A DNA stretch of 7,527 bases from CAZPWQ01 sp964590495 (GCA_964590495.1 CAZPWQ010000142.1:1-7527); one strand, 5' to 3'. Positions 1 to 7,300 are shown, numbered from the stretch's first letter. The notes: generated by a model not told the origin, from the sequence alone. Numbers and translations: made by a program.

Positions 1-1
1 C

Positions 2-595
2 CCACAGCCGGATAACCCCTATGGCTCTTCCAAATTAGTGGCCGAATATATACATCGCGGCTGGTATGGAGAAGACACCGGTAATAGGTCTCTGATGATT
101 CTGAGGCCGGGAATCATCTTCGGACGGAACGAAGGGGCCAATTTCAGTCGTTTATACACCTCCTTAAAAAAAGGGTTTTTTGTGTATCCTGGACGGAAAA
201 GCACAAAAAAAGCCTGCATATACGTCAAAGATGTAGCCAGAGCGTGTGAATATTTTGCCAAACATGCCTCAGGTTGTGACCTCTACAACCTTGTTTATAA
301 AGATGCCCCCACTATTGAAGAAATTTGCACTGCCTTGTATGAAGAAACCAACGTGCGAAAGGCGCGACTTGTAATACCGGGTAAATTATTGATTATATTT
401 GCTCACATCATCAGGTTTTTTGGATATTTATTTAACTACGAATTTACCGGCATTCATCCCGACAGAGTAAGGAAAGTGATGATATCCACGAATATTTCCG
501 GTGCAAAACTTGCCAAAACAGATTTTGAATTAAAATATCCATTAAAAAAGGGTATAATTGACTGGTTTAGAGAATGTAACGGGGAACTTTATTAA
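2..595 (+). CDS. NAD-dependent epimerase/dehydratase (extended SDR), 3' part only
   Basis: This is the C-terminal 197 residues of a nucleotide-sugar epimerase, dehydratase or reductase of the extended short-chain dehydrogenase family. The open frame runs off the left edge, so the NAD-binding glycine-rich motif and the first part of the Rossmann fold lie outside the window. The fragment opens with PDNPYGSSK, in which Tyr7 and Lys11 form the family's catalytic YxxxK pair. Next comes the typical LRPGIIFG strand (residues 34-41) and IYVKDVARA (about 73-81), which resembles the usual 'V(Y)V(D)D' segment. Residues about 125-144 are strongly hydrophobic, and the end (DRVRK, FELKYPL, DWF) matches the substrate-domain tail of this family. 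The GTG at 38 is an internal valine, not a start, because the conserved YxxxK lies before it. The sugar substrate cannot be told. The sugar transferase gene 139 bases downstream suggests a role in making a precursor for a surface polysaccharide. Confidence 0.88.
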   Translation, partial: PQPDNPYGSSKLVAEYIHRGWYGEDTGNRSLMILRPGIIFGRNEGANFSRLYTSLKKGFFVYPGRKSTKKACIYVKDVARACEYFAKHASGCDLYNLVYKDAPTIEEICTALYEETNVRKARLVIPGKLLIIFAHIIRFFGYLFNYEFTGIHPDRVRKVMISTNISGAKLAKTDFELKYPLKKGIIDWFRECNGELY

Positions 596-612
596 GATTA
601 AGTCTTGCTTAT

Positions 613-639
613 AAATGAATAGATTAAGTTCATTTTTTT
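613..639 (+). terminator. possible weak intrinsic terminator after the epimerase gene
   Basis: Seven-base perfect arms AAATGAA (613-619) and TTCATTT (629-635) enclose a 9-base loop, and the right arm runs into a T tract ending at 639. It lies 18 bases after the epimerase stop. The stem has only one G-C pair, so it would be weak. In such AT-rich DNA it may be chance. Confidence 0.28.
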
Positions 640-657
640 AGTTTAGACAAATAGTCA

Positions 658-665
658 TATATTTG
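658..665 (+). promoter_or_regulatory. candidate Bacteroidetes-type -7 box upstream of the sugar transferase
   Basis: TATATTTG matches the Bacteroidetes -7 consensus TAnnTTTG exactly. It sits about 70 bases before the sugar transferase ATG, in a very AT-rich gap. No clear TTTG box is visible at the expected -33 distance; only a T-rich stretch (633-639) lies there. The call therefore rests on one short match. If real, the sugar transferase would have its own promoter rather than depend on read-through from the epimerase gene. Confidence 0.3.
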
Positions 666-734
666 TTTTTTTGGAACAAAGAAAATGGGATTGGTTATAA
701 GGAAAGAAGATACTAATTATCATTAAATTTAGAA

Positions 735-1493
735 ATGGGATATAAAAGCGAGACGGTAAGAACCGATAACCTTGTTCAAGAGAAGCATCAGACGGTACGA
801 CAAAGTATCGTACAGGAAATGTATGATACCAATATAGGTTCTTTAGCGAAAGCAGCGAATGATTTTAGTAAATTCGAAAATCTGGCCGACAGGTCTTTCA
901 GAGGTAAAAGAACTATTGATCTGGTTCTGGGCTTTTTTGCTTTGCTGGCATTTCTGGCTACTTACCCGCTGTTTGCATTATGTATAAAGCTTAGCTCAAA
1001 AGGACCTGTATTATACAAGCAGCGCCGAACCGGACAGCATGGTCATGAGTTCATATGCTATAAATTTCGTACTATGCATCAGCTCAATCTGCGCCGTATC
1101 GATGGCAAACCGGTAATTACTCAAGAGGGTGACAAGCGAATATTTTGGTTTGGCAGCCTATTGAGGCGAACGAACCTTGATGAACTCCCCCAGCTCATCA
1201 ATGTTTTGAAGGGAGAGATGAGCTTTATAGGGCCGCGGCCTTATCCTGTTAATGAATGCGCGTACTGGAACAACACCTATGATGATTTCTTTTATCGCTA
1301 CGCCGTAAAACCGGGAATATCAGGTCTTGCACAGGTGAAAGGATATCGGGGCGGTACGCTGAATGAAGAACATATGAGAAAAAGGCTGGATTATGATCTT
1401 ATCTATGTCGAAAAGCAAACATTCGGCCTTGATCTTATGATTCTCGGACGTACGGTTCTCAAGATGATTCACCTCGATACGGACGGTCATTAA
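735..1493 (+). CDS. bacterial sugar transferase (initiating undecaprenyl-phosphate phosphoglycosyltransferase)
   Basis: This 252-residue protein belongs to the bacterial sugar transferase family (PglC/WcaJ C-terminal domain type). The family moves a sugar phosphate from a UDP-sugar to undecaprenyl phosphate on the inner-membrane face, the first step in building capsule, exopolysaccharide or O-antigen units. Residues 1-57 are a hydrophilic N-terminal extension. A basic start (GKRTID) leads into one hydrophobic segment at about 61-85 with Pro78 near its middle, consistent with the re-entrant helix of this family. Then come the conserved GPVLYKQRRTG (90-100), YKFRTM (109-114), RRTNLDELPQ with the catalytic Asp149-Glu150 dyad, SFIGPRP (163-169) and KPGISGLAQVKGYRGG (192-207). 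The extra N-terminal multi-helix region of WcaJ/WbaP-type proteins is absent, so this is the short monotopic form. The ATG at 735 is the first start in this frame; no clear ribosome site precedes it. The sugar specificity is not readable from sequence. It follows the epimerase gene on the same strand and converges with the Wzi genes. Confidence 0.93.
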   Translation: MGYKSETVRTDNLVQEKHQTVRQSIVQEMYDTNIGSLAKAANDFSKFENLADRSFRGKRTIDLVLGFFALLAFLATYPLFALCIKLSSKGPVLYKQRRTGQHGHEFICYKFRTMHQLNLRRIDGKPVITQEGDKRIFWFGSLLRRTNLDELPQLINVLKGEMSFIGPRPYPVNECAYWNNTYDDFFYRYAVKPGISGLAQVKGYRGGTLNEEHMRKRLDYDLIYVEKQTFGLDLMILGRTVLKMIHLDTDGH

Positions 1494-1545
1494 TTTTTAT
1501 TTGTAGTTAGTTTTGAGTGAGAGAACAAAAAGCTATAGGATTAAC

Positions 1546-3414
1546 CTAAAAAAGATATCTCACCGCAAATTTATATTGCATATTTATAATATCTTCCTTC
1601 AAGCGCCCATTCCAGCCAACCTGAATTCTGCCATAGTTGAAGCGTCCATAGTCAAAGTTTTTATTCCAAATTACACTTCCTTTAAGCAGTACCTTGCCAA
1701 TTTGATATTGACCTGTTGTGCCGATATTTAAATTTACTTGGTGGCGGTATTGATCTTTAAACCAATTTCCAGGATATAAACGCTGGTTCCATTCATAGTG
1801 GAAATGATCATTTTCCACCATACGTTGAATAAAGAATCCCAGCTTTCCCTTCTTGAAGTACCCGTCAATGCCAATATACTGGCTGGTAGAACCGGTACCA
1901 ATTGCAGCTCCCAAAATCTGTCCCCTGTTCGTGTGTCCCTGTTTTACATTTTGGTGTGTATAATAAAATGGCTGTGGCCTGACATCATCAATACGTCCCG
2001 GCAATAAGGAGTTGAATTCTCCATTTACCTTAACAAAATCAATGATATTTGAATAGATAATTTTTTGTATTCCGATTGTATAAGCCCTGCCGTGTTGAGG
2101 TTCCATAAGAAAATCCCGCCAGTTCCAGTTGTGATTTTCCCGATAGTATTCACCGTATATCTCGGCACTGCTTTCCGGAAGTACCCATCTGAAATAGACA
2201 GAAGACATCGGATTCTTGTCTAAAAAATGACTTTCATCCCGAAATCCTGAGAAGATTTCTTCAGAGGGTTTGGGGAAAGGTATGAAAACGGTGAAATAAT
2301 CCTCCGGTGCAAGTCCTTTATCATTTCTGATATATTGATGGATAATACGGCTGAATCCCAACTCCAGGTTGGGGAGAAAGGATGGAGAATATACCACATT
2401 CAGGCCATTCATAAATCTGTCTCTGAGAAATTTATTACTCAAATCTTTCCGGTGCGGATGACCCTCCAGATTCAGATCGAAATATTTCGAGTCAACCGGT
2501 TTTCCCATAACCCAGCGGAATTCCACATTTCCGATATTCAGCGGCAATTCAAGGGGTTTTCTTGTTCCCAGAAAAGCGTGATATACCCCCGCAGAATTGT
2601 TGCTCATCATGAGGGCATATTGTACGCCCGGCCCCCACCATAACGGTTCGCTGCTCAGACCTACCTCCATACTTTTGTAGTGAAACCTGAGACTGGAATT
2701 TCCGAAGTCAAAAGTGGTAAATGGGTCAGGTCCGAAACGGAAAGGATTATCAATCCGGTCTCCGAGTACTGTTTCCGGCAGAAATCCTTCAGCTACATAA
2801 CGAATACCGCCGTCATTCCGATATTCCGGTATATAGCGCGGAGCTCGGAAATCCTCATTTTGTTGATGAATTATATGCGGCCGGAAGTTCAGAGAAAAGT
2901 ATTCAGAAGTTAAATAAAAACCGCCCTGAATTTCGGTATTATGTCCGCGTCCATACCAGGCCGCTCCGTTATTTTCGCTGTATGGAAGTTCCGAGTTATA
3001 GGTATTTCTTAATACAGGTTCATAAAAACCCAGCGTGACGGGGTATTTCTCTGAGTAGGTTGTTTCAGGTGATTCCATGGGTTTACTCCACCAGGAACCA
3101 CCACCAGCTGAATTTTGCTTAAGCAACTCTTGGTAAGCTTCAAAGGAAAGAGGACGATTACTGAATGAAGTTTGAGTAGTGGAATCCGATATTAATTGCA
3201 TCAGGCGATATTGCTCTTCACGTATATCGCCGACGGGAATAGACTGGGCATATATTTTTTTAAGTGGAAGCAGCAATAAGATCAGGAGAAAAAGAAAAAG
3301 GACATATGATAAATGATGTAATTGAAAATCACAGGTAAAGCGGAGCCCCTCAGGCTGCTTATTGCCATTCTGAATATTGCGGCCAAAATATTTCTGCGGA
3401 ATCATAGAGTGCAT
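1546..3414 (-). CDS. capsule assembly Wzi family outer-membrane protein, paralogue 2
   Basis: This 622-residue protein is predicted to be an outer-membrane beta-barrel of the Wzi family. E. coli Wzi is an outer-membrane lectin that helps hold group 1 capsule on the cell surface; a similar role here is inference. A hydrophobic signal core (about 37-50) ends at a likely cleavage site A56|Q57. The mature part shows YSENNGAAW (145-153), GRGHNTE, LWWGPG (258-263), ALMMSNN and FRWVMG, then many alternating strand segments, and ends in aromatic RYLF, a typical C-terminal signal for barrel assembly. It is clearly paralogous to the gene just upstream, with extra inserts near residues 208-223 and 314-331. 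Its start lies 10 bases after the stop of that gene, which suggests one transcript and perhaps coupled translation. Only two in-frame ATGs (3414 and 3405) precede the signal core, which gives an unusually long leader of about 35 residues; neither has a clear Shine-Dalgarno. It is longer than E. coli Wzi (about 480 residues). Confidence 0.87.
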   Translation of the reverse strand: MHSMIPQKYFGRNIQNGNKQPEGLRFTCDFQLHHLSYVLFLFLLILLLLPLKKIYAQSIPVGDIREEQYRLMQLISDSTTQTSFSNRPLSFEAYQELLKQNSAGGGSWWSKPMESPETTYSEKYPVTLGFYEPVLRNTYNSELPYSENNGAAWYGRGHNTEIQGGFYLTSEYFSLNFRPHIIHQQNEDFRAPRYIPEYRNDGGIRYVAEGFLPETVLGDRIDNPFRFGPDPFTTFDFGNSSLRFHYKSMEVGLSSEPLWWGPGVQYALMMSNNSAGVYHAFLGTRKPLELPLNIGNVEFRWVMGKPVDSKYFDLNLEGHPHRKDLSNKFLRDRFMNGLNVVYSPSFLPNLELGFSRIIHQYIRNDKGLAPEDYFTVFIPFPKPSEEIFSGFRDESHFLDKNPMSSVYFRWVLPESSAEIYGEYYRENHNWNWRDFLMEPQHGRAYTIGIQKIIYSNIIDFVKVNGEFNSLLPGRIDDVRPQPFYYTHQNVKQGHTNRGQILGAAIGTGSTSQYIGIDGYFKKGKLGFFIQRMVENDHFHYEWNQRLYPGNWFKDQYRHQVNLNIGTTGQYQIGKVLLKGSVIWNKNFDYGRFNYGRIQVGWNGRLKEDIINMQYKFAVRYLF

Positions 3415-3424
3415 GAGAGATAAT

Positions 3425-5137
3425 TTAAAACAGGTATCTTGCAGACAATTGGAACTGGATATTTACGATGTCATTCTTATCAACGGTATCAAAAGTGACA
3501 TCCAGGTTACCGTAGCCAAAGCGTCCATAGTTATAATTCTTATTCCAGATCAACTTCGCGCCAAAGAGAATTGGCCCGTAATTATAGTTACCCATCAGAC
3601 CGATATTCAAATTAATGCGATGTCTCCATATATCTTTGTATCCTGTCCCGAGATCGGCGCGGTCATAACGCTCAAAATGGAAAAAATCATTATCTTCCAC
3701 CCGCTGAATAAATAACCCACCCATACCTTTATCAAAATATCCTTCAACGCCAAAATACTGACTGCCTGAGCCCGGCCCTATTGCGGCACCGAGCACCTGT
3801 CCCCTGGAGGTATGTCCCTGCGTAATCCTGGAATGGCGATAGTAAAAGGTTTGGGGACGAACATCATCGACACGACTGGGGACAAGTGAGTTTATTTCTG
3901 CATTAAACTTAAAAAAGTCGATCCAGTCACTGTCGATAACTTTTTGCAGACCGATGGTGTAAGCCCGGTCGTGGTCCGGTTCCATCAGGAAGTCCCGCAT
4001 ATCGAAATTGTGGTCCTCCCGATAATATTCTGCATAAAATTCAGCACCGCTTTCGGGGAAGACCCAGCGGAAAAAAACGGATACCAGTTGATTGCTTTCA
4101 TCATTAAGCCCTCGTTCAGCCGTTCTCGTCTGGTTTATTTTCTGAAATGCCTGAAGAATGTCCAGGTAATTAGAAAGATCGAGTCCCTGTTCCTGTATAT
4201 ATTGATGGAAAACGCGCGTTAGACCAACGGAAAAATTGGGTATGAACGATGGGGAGTAACTGACATTCAGTCCATTCATGAAACGATCGTTGTCATTACT
4301 ACTAAAATATTCTGAATCGTCGGGCCTTCCCCATACCCATCGAAATTCAAGATCACCGATAAAAGGTAACTTTAACGGCTTCCGCGTACCTGCAAAAAGA
4401 TGTTCAACCCCCGCGGCATTGTTACTCATCATAAGGGCATACTGTACTCCCGGTCCCCACCACAAGGTTTCATTGCTGAAGCCCATCTCAAAACTTTTAT
4501 AATGCAGTCGTACCGAAGATTGTCCCCAGTCGAAGGTAGTATAGCTGTCCGGACCGAAACGGAAAGGCATATCGATGCCCGAAAATATTGCCCGGTATCG
4601 GGGATTTCCGTTTGAATCTCTGGGGATAAACCGTGGAGTTTCAAAATCGTTGTTCTGGGTGTAAATAAAATGCGGGCGGAAAGTCAGCGTCAGGTAATCC
4701 GAAGTCAGGTAAAAACCTGCCTGAAATTCGGTGTTATGTCCACGGCCGTGCCAGGCAGCGCCGTTATTTTCACTGTATGGCAATCTGGAATTTAACGTGT
4801 GTGTAAATACCGGCTCATAGGCACCCAGCGTGAAAAAATCCATGAAATCAATTTCAGCAGCAGGTACAGGTTTCGCCCACCATGAATTGCTGCTATAGCG
4901 AATGTTTTCCAATCCCTGTTGATAAGTTTCTCTCCAGACAGGACGGTTGTTAAACGAAGTCTGTATGGTCGAATCGGATAAGAGCTGCAGAGTCCGATAC
5001 TGTTGTTCCCGGATATCTCCGACAGGTATCGGTTGTGCATAGATCTCAGTTATTGGGAGAATACCCAGCAACAGTACCGGTATAAATACTTTTAACCTAA
5101 AGAAAAATGTACTGCGGGAGTACGATTTGATATCCAA
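3425..5137 (-). CDS. capsule assembly Wzi family outer-membrane protein, paralogue 1
   Basis: This 570-residue protein is the first of two tandem Wzi-family beta-barrel genes and probably also works in outer-membrane attachment or assembly of a surface polysaccharide. The signal peptide is ordinary: a basic n-region, a hydrophobic core at about 17-30 and a likely cut at A34|Q35. The mature start (IPVGDIREQQYR) is almost the same as in the second copy. Shared blocks include TSFNNRP (60-66), YSENNGAAW (121-129), LWWGPG (225-230), ALMMSNN (234-240), DRFMNGLNV (284-292) and a C-terminal RYLF. The start codon is TTG (5135-5137): no ATG or GTG lies between it and an in-frame TAA pair just upstream, and the next possible starts fall inside or after the signal core. 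A weak AGG lies 4 bases before the TTG. The gene is likely first in a two-gene operon, with its promoter in the long gap on its 5' side. Confidence 0.88.
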   Translation of the reverse strand: MDIKSYSRSTFFFRLKVFIPVLLLGILPITEIYAQPIPVGDIREQQYRTLQLLSDSTIQTSFNNRPVWRETYQQGLENIRYSSNSWWAKPVPAAEIDFMDFFTLGAYEPVFTHTLNSRLPYSENNGAAWHGRGHNTEFQAGFYLTSDYLTLTFRPHFIYTQNNDFETPRFIPRDSNGNPRYRAIFSGIDMPFRFGPDSYTTFDWGQSSVRLHYKSFEMGFSNETLWWGPGVQYALMMSNNAAGVEHLFAGTRKPLKLPFIGDLEFRWVWGRPDDSEYFSSNDNDRFMNGLNVSYSPSFIPNFSVGLTRVFHQYIQEQGLDLSNYLDILQAFQKINQTRTAERGLNDESNQLVSVFFRWVFPESGAEFYAEYYREDHNFDMRDFLMEPDHDRAYTIGLQKVIDSDWIDFFKFNAEINSLVPSRVDDVRPQTFYYRHSRITQGHTSRGQVLGAAIGPGSGSQYFGVEGYFDKGMGGLFIQRVEDNDFFHFERYDRADLGTGYKDIWRHRINLNIGLMGNYNYGPILFGAKLIWNKNYNYGRFGYGNLDVTFDTVDKNDIVNIQFQLSARYLF

Positions 5138-5629
5138 AAGACCTGTCTTCTTGTATGGGAGTTATTAGTGAGTGAAATTAACAGATCGGCGGTAAAATTA
5201 CTAAGATAAAAGTAACAAAGATGGAATCTGTAGCTGGCCATATAATTATAGCTTTATCTAAGTCTTTCATTGTTCCTTTTTGTGTGGACAAAAACGAACC
5301 CAAAAAACCACCGACTGAGAAAACTAAGCCTTCAGGTTCCGGAGAAGCTCCGGCAAAGAATTAAACTCAGCTCCGAAACCCACGGAGCTTCAGACAAAAT
5401 TCTTTGAAACCTCCTCCGCTTCTCCTCCACCTAAACAAAAGGCTGACTTTTCTTAGGTCGGAATGATTTGTTTGCCTTTACACTGCCTGCCGCTTACAGA
5501 CAATTGTGAAAAATCGCTTCATTCAATACGTAGCTAAATTCCCTAAGTCACTAACCCGCCAACTGCTTACCGCCGCTGCCTCCAGGTTATATTCCTGCTT
5601 CCCCTGCAATTTGCGGCTGACAATTTGGG
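5138..5629. other. long intergenic region without a convincing gene
   Basis: These 492 bases separate the amidase stop from the first Wzi start, both on the minus strand. Bases 5161-5270 are AT-rich and probably hold the Wzi promoter. A TATAAT lies at 5245-5250 on the minus strand but has no matching -35 box at the right distance, so I do not call it. Bases 5272-5457 hold four consecutive inverted repeats, listed separately. Bases 5480-5580 hold two related CTGC-rich blocks. No reading frame here resembles a protein. The longest one starting with ATG on the plus strand (5221-5364, 47 codons) runs through the hairpins and has no ribosome site. No strong terminator directly follows the amidase stop. 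Confidence 0.7.
5272..5457. repeat. cluster of four inverted repeats (structured intergenic element)
   Basis: Four stem-loops follow each other. (1) Arms 5272-5283 and 5288-5299 pair at 11 of 12 positions around a GTGG loop, centred on TTTTTGTGTGGACAAAAA. (2) CCGGAG at 5339-5344 pairs with CTCCGG at 5348-5353 around AAG. (3) AGCTCCG at 5369-5375 pairs with CGGAGCT at 5383-5389 around a 7-base loop. (4) Arms 5430-5441 and 5447-5457 pair as CCTAA plus AAAAG with a small internal bulge and a 5-base loop. Arms of hairpins 2 and 3 share CTCCG, so alternative pairings are possible. The cluster could be a dispersed palindromic repeat, a small structured RNA or a leader of the Wzi operon. The sequence alone does not decide, and no known RNA family is recognised. 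Confidence 0.6.
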
Positions 5630-7294
5630 TTACCTCATAAACATTTCCGGGTGCTTTTGATGAAAATCCGTCGACTCCTGGTACTCCTTTGCAACACTCA
5701 GCAAAGTGGCTTCATCGAATATATCGCCCATAAAGGTTATGCTGGTTGGCTGCCCCTCATCTGTAAAGCCATTGGGAAGTACGACGGACGGATGTCCTGT
5801 AAGATTTGTCAGCAGCAGGTTACTGCCGCCGAAAGATGGTGAAACATACACATCTATATCCTGCATCAGGGAATCCATTTTTTGAATAAGTACACTGCGG
5901 GCACGGTTGGCCTGGATGTATTCCACGGCAGGTACCAGGCGATGAGCTCTGAACAGATTGGGCCAGGCACTGTTTACCTGGCGTACCATCTCATCATCGC
6001 GGTCGCTGAGCGTCAAATCATCAAATGCAGATGCACCTTCGGTGGTCAGTAAAAAGCTGAGCTCACTGATTGGGTAATCCGGCAATTCAATGGGTATAAG
6101 TTCGGCACCCAGATCCCTTAGCTTTTCCAGGGTAAGGCTGTCATGTGCACTGTTGCTGTAATCTTCCTTAAATGCAGATTCGACATATCCGATTTTCAGC
6201 TTAGAAAGATCTATATCCGGATTATAGTTGAAAGGCAGGTCAATTACGCTTTGGTCGCGCCCGTCGGGACCATAGATTGCATTAAAAACAATGGCAGCAT
6301 CCTCTACCGAGCGTGTGATCGGTCCCACCTTATCCATACTCCAGCTCAGTGCCATGGCGCCGTGCCGGCTGATGCGGCCGAAGGTCGGACGCAGTCCCGT
6401 GGCGCCGTTACGGGTAGAGGGAGAGACAATCGATCCCCATGTCTCGGTGCCTATTGAGAAAGGGAAGAGCCCAGCTGCAGTGCCGGAGGCTGATCCGGCT
6501 GAAGAACCGCTCGATCCCTGTTCAAGGTTCCACGGATTACGTGTCATGCCGTCAAACCAGACGTCGCCATAGGCAAGGGCTCCCAGCGTTGTTTTGGCTA
6601 CAAGTACGGCTCCCGCTTCCTCCAGTTTTTCAGCAACCGTTGCATTTTCATCCCGAACCTGGTCTTTGTAGGGTGTGGCTCCCCAGGTGGTTTTGTATCC
6701 GTTCACAGCAAAAAGATCTTTCAGTCCATACGGTATTCCGTGAAGAGGTCCCCGGTATTTGCCCTCCTTCAGTTCTTCGTCAAGCTTTTTTGCCTGCTCC
6801 AGGGCCAGCTCTTCCGTTACCGTTATAATAGCTTCCAGGGTATCACCGTATTGTCGAATCCGGTCCAGGAAAAAGCGCGTTAATTCAACCGAAGTTATTT
6901 TTTGTTGTTTTATAAGGAATGCCAGTTCGGTAACAGTATAGAATGCAAGTTCCGAACGTTTTTCCGGCAGCGGCACTTCAGAGGGAATATCCCATTTAAT
7001 CGGGAGCTGTTCGTGATCAAATGTTCTGCCCGGCGGAATCGGATTGAATTCCAGCGGAAAAGGTACGGAATTGTCAAGTTTCAAGTCGCGGATTGCCTGG
7101 TATGATTCCCGGTTGCCTTCCAGCTGATTAATCATGGAATCACGTTCAGCGGAAGTAAATTCCAGGCCGATAACCCTGGAAGCATGTTCTATTTCTTCCG
7201 CAGTGATATCAGGACTGAATAGCAAACCGGCTCCGAAAGCCAGTAAAATTCCCAATAGAGCTCCCAAAAAAGTATATTTAATCTTCGTTTGCAT
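5630..7294 (-). CDS. amidase-signature family hydrolase, membrane-anchored or secreted
   Basis: This 554-residue enzyme belongs to the amidase signature family, serine hydrolases that cleave amide bonds. The catalytic triad is visible: Lys192 in GIPYGLKDLF, the cis-serine Ser264 in GSSAGSASGT, and the nucleophile Ser288 in GTETWGSIVSPS. The 72- and 24-residue spacings fit family members such as fatty acid amide hydrolase. GATGLRPTFGRISR and DKVGPITRSVEDAA follow in the usual order. Residues 8-26 are hydrophobic after a short basic start (MQTKIKY) and have no lipobox cysteine, so the protein is probably exported or anchored facing the periplasm. Residues 28-115 form an extension before the amidase domain. 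I chose the ATG at 7292-7294 because AGG lies 6 bases upstream and the signal segment follows directly; an earlier in-frame GTG (7349-7351) would add 19 hydrophilic residues. The substrate is unknown. A gatA role in tRNA amidation is unlikely given the export signal and the lack of gatB/gatC neighbours in view. Confidence 0.9.
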   Translation of the reverse strand: MQTKIKYTFLGALLGILLAFGAGLLFSPDITAEEIEHASRVIGLEFTSAERDSMINQLEGNRESYQAIRDLKLDNSVPFPLEFNPIPPGRTFDHEQLPIKWDIPSEVPLPEKRSELAFYTVTELAFLIKQQKITSVELTRFFLDRIRQYGDTLEAIITVTEELALEQAKKLDEELKEGKYRGPLHGIPYGLKDLFAVNGYKTTWGATPYKDQVRDENATVAEKLEEAGAVLVAKTTLGALAYGDVWFDGMTRNPWNLEQGSSGSSAGSASGTAAGLFPFSIGTETWGSIVSPSTRNGATGLRPTFGRISRHGAMALSWSMDKVGPITRSVEDAAIVFNAIYGPDGRDQSVIDLPFNYNPDIDLSKLKIGYVESAFKEDYSNSAHDSLTLEKLRDLGAELIPIELPDYPISELSFLLTTEGASAFDDLTLSDRDDEMVRQVNSAWPNLFRAHRLVPAVEYIQANRARSVLIQKMDSLMQDIDVYVSPSFGGSNLLLTNLTGHPSVVLPNGFTDEGQPTSITFMGDIFDEATLLSVAKEYQESTDFHQKHPEMFMR

Positions 7295-7300
7295 GGATAA

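Noticed and set aside
1531..1549. Possible terminator between the converging sugar transferase and Wzi genes (TAGG and CCTA arms around ATTAA).
   Set aside because: The stem has only four pairs, overlaps the Wzi stop codon and lacks a good T run after it, so I cannot support a terminator in this 52-base gap.
1513..1731. A 72-codon plus-strand reading frame just after the sugar transferase.
   Set aside because: It overlaps the 3' end of the second Wzi gene on the opposite strand, whose family motifs are clear; the frame is its shadow.
5241..5250. TATAAT box upstream of the Wzi operon.
   Set aside because: It is a symmetric AT stretch that reads as TATAAT on both strands, and no -35 element lies at the right distance.
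5221..5364. A 47-codon plus-strand reading frame starting with ATG in the long gap.
   Set aside because: No ribosome site, no recognisable protein features, and it runs straight through two inverted repeats, which explain its sequence better.
5258..5549. CTAAGTC at 5258-5264 and again at 5543-5549, flanking the hairpin region like a target-site duplication.
   Set aside because: Seven bases is short enough to recur by chance over this distance, CTAAG-like strings are common in the gap, and no transposase or clear element ends are present.
6143..6828. Plus-strand reading frames of about 93-129 codons opposite the amidase.
   Set aside because: They lie antisense to the conserved catalytic core of the amidase and have low-complexity, Arg/Pro/Ser-rich translations without family features.
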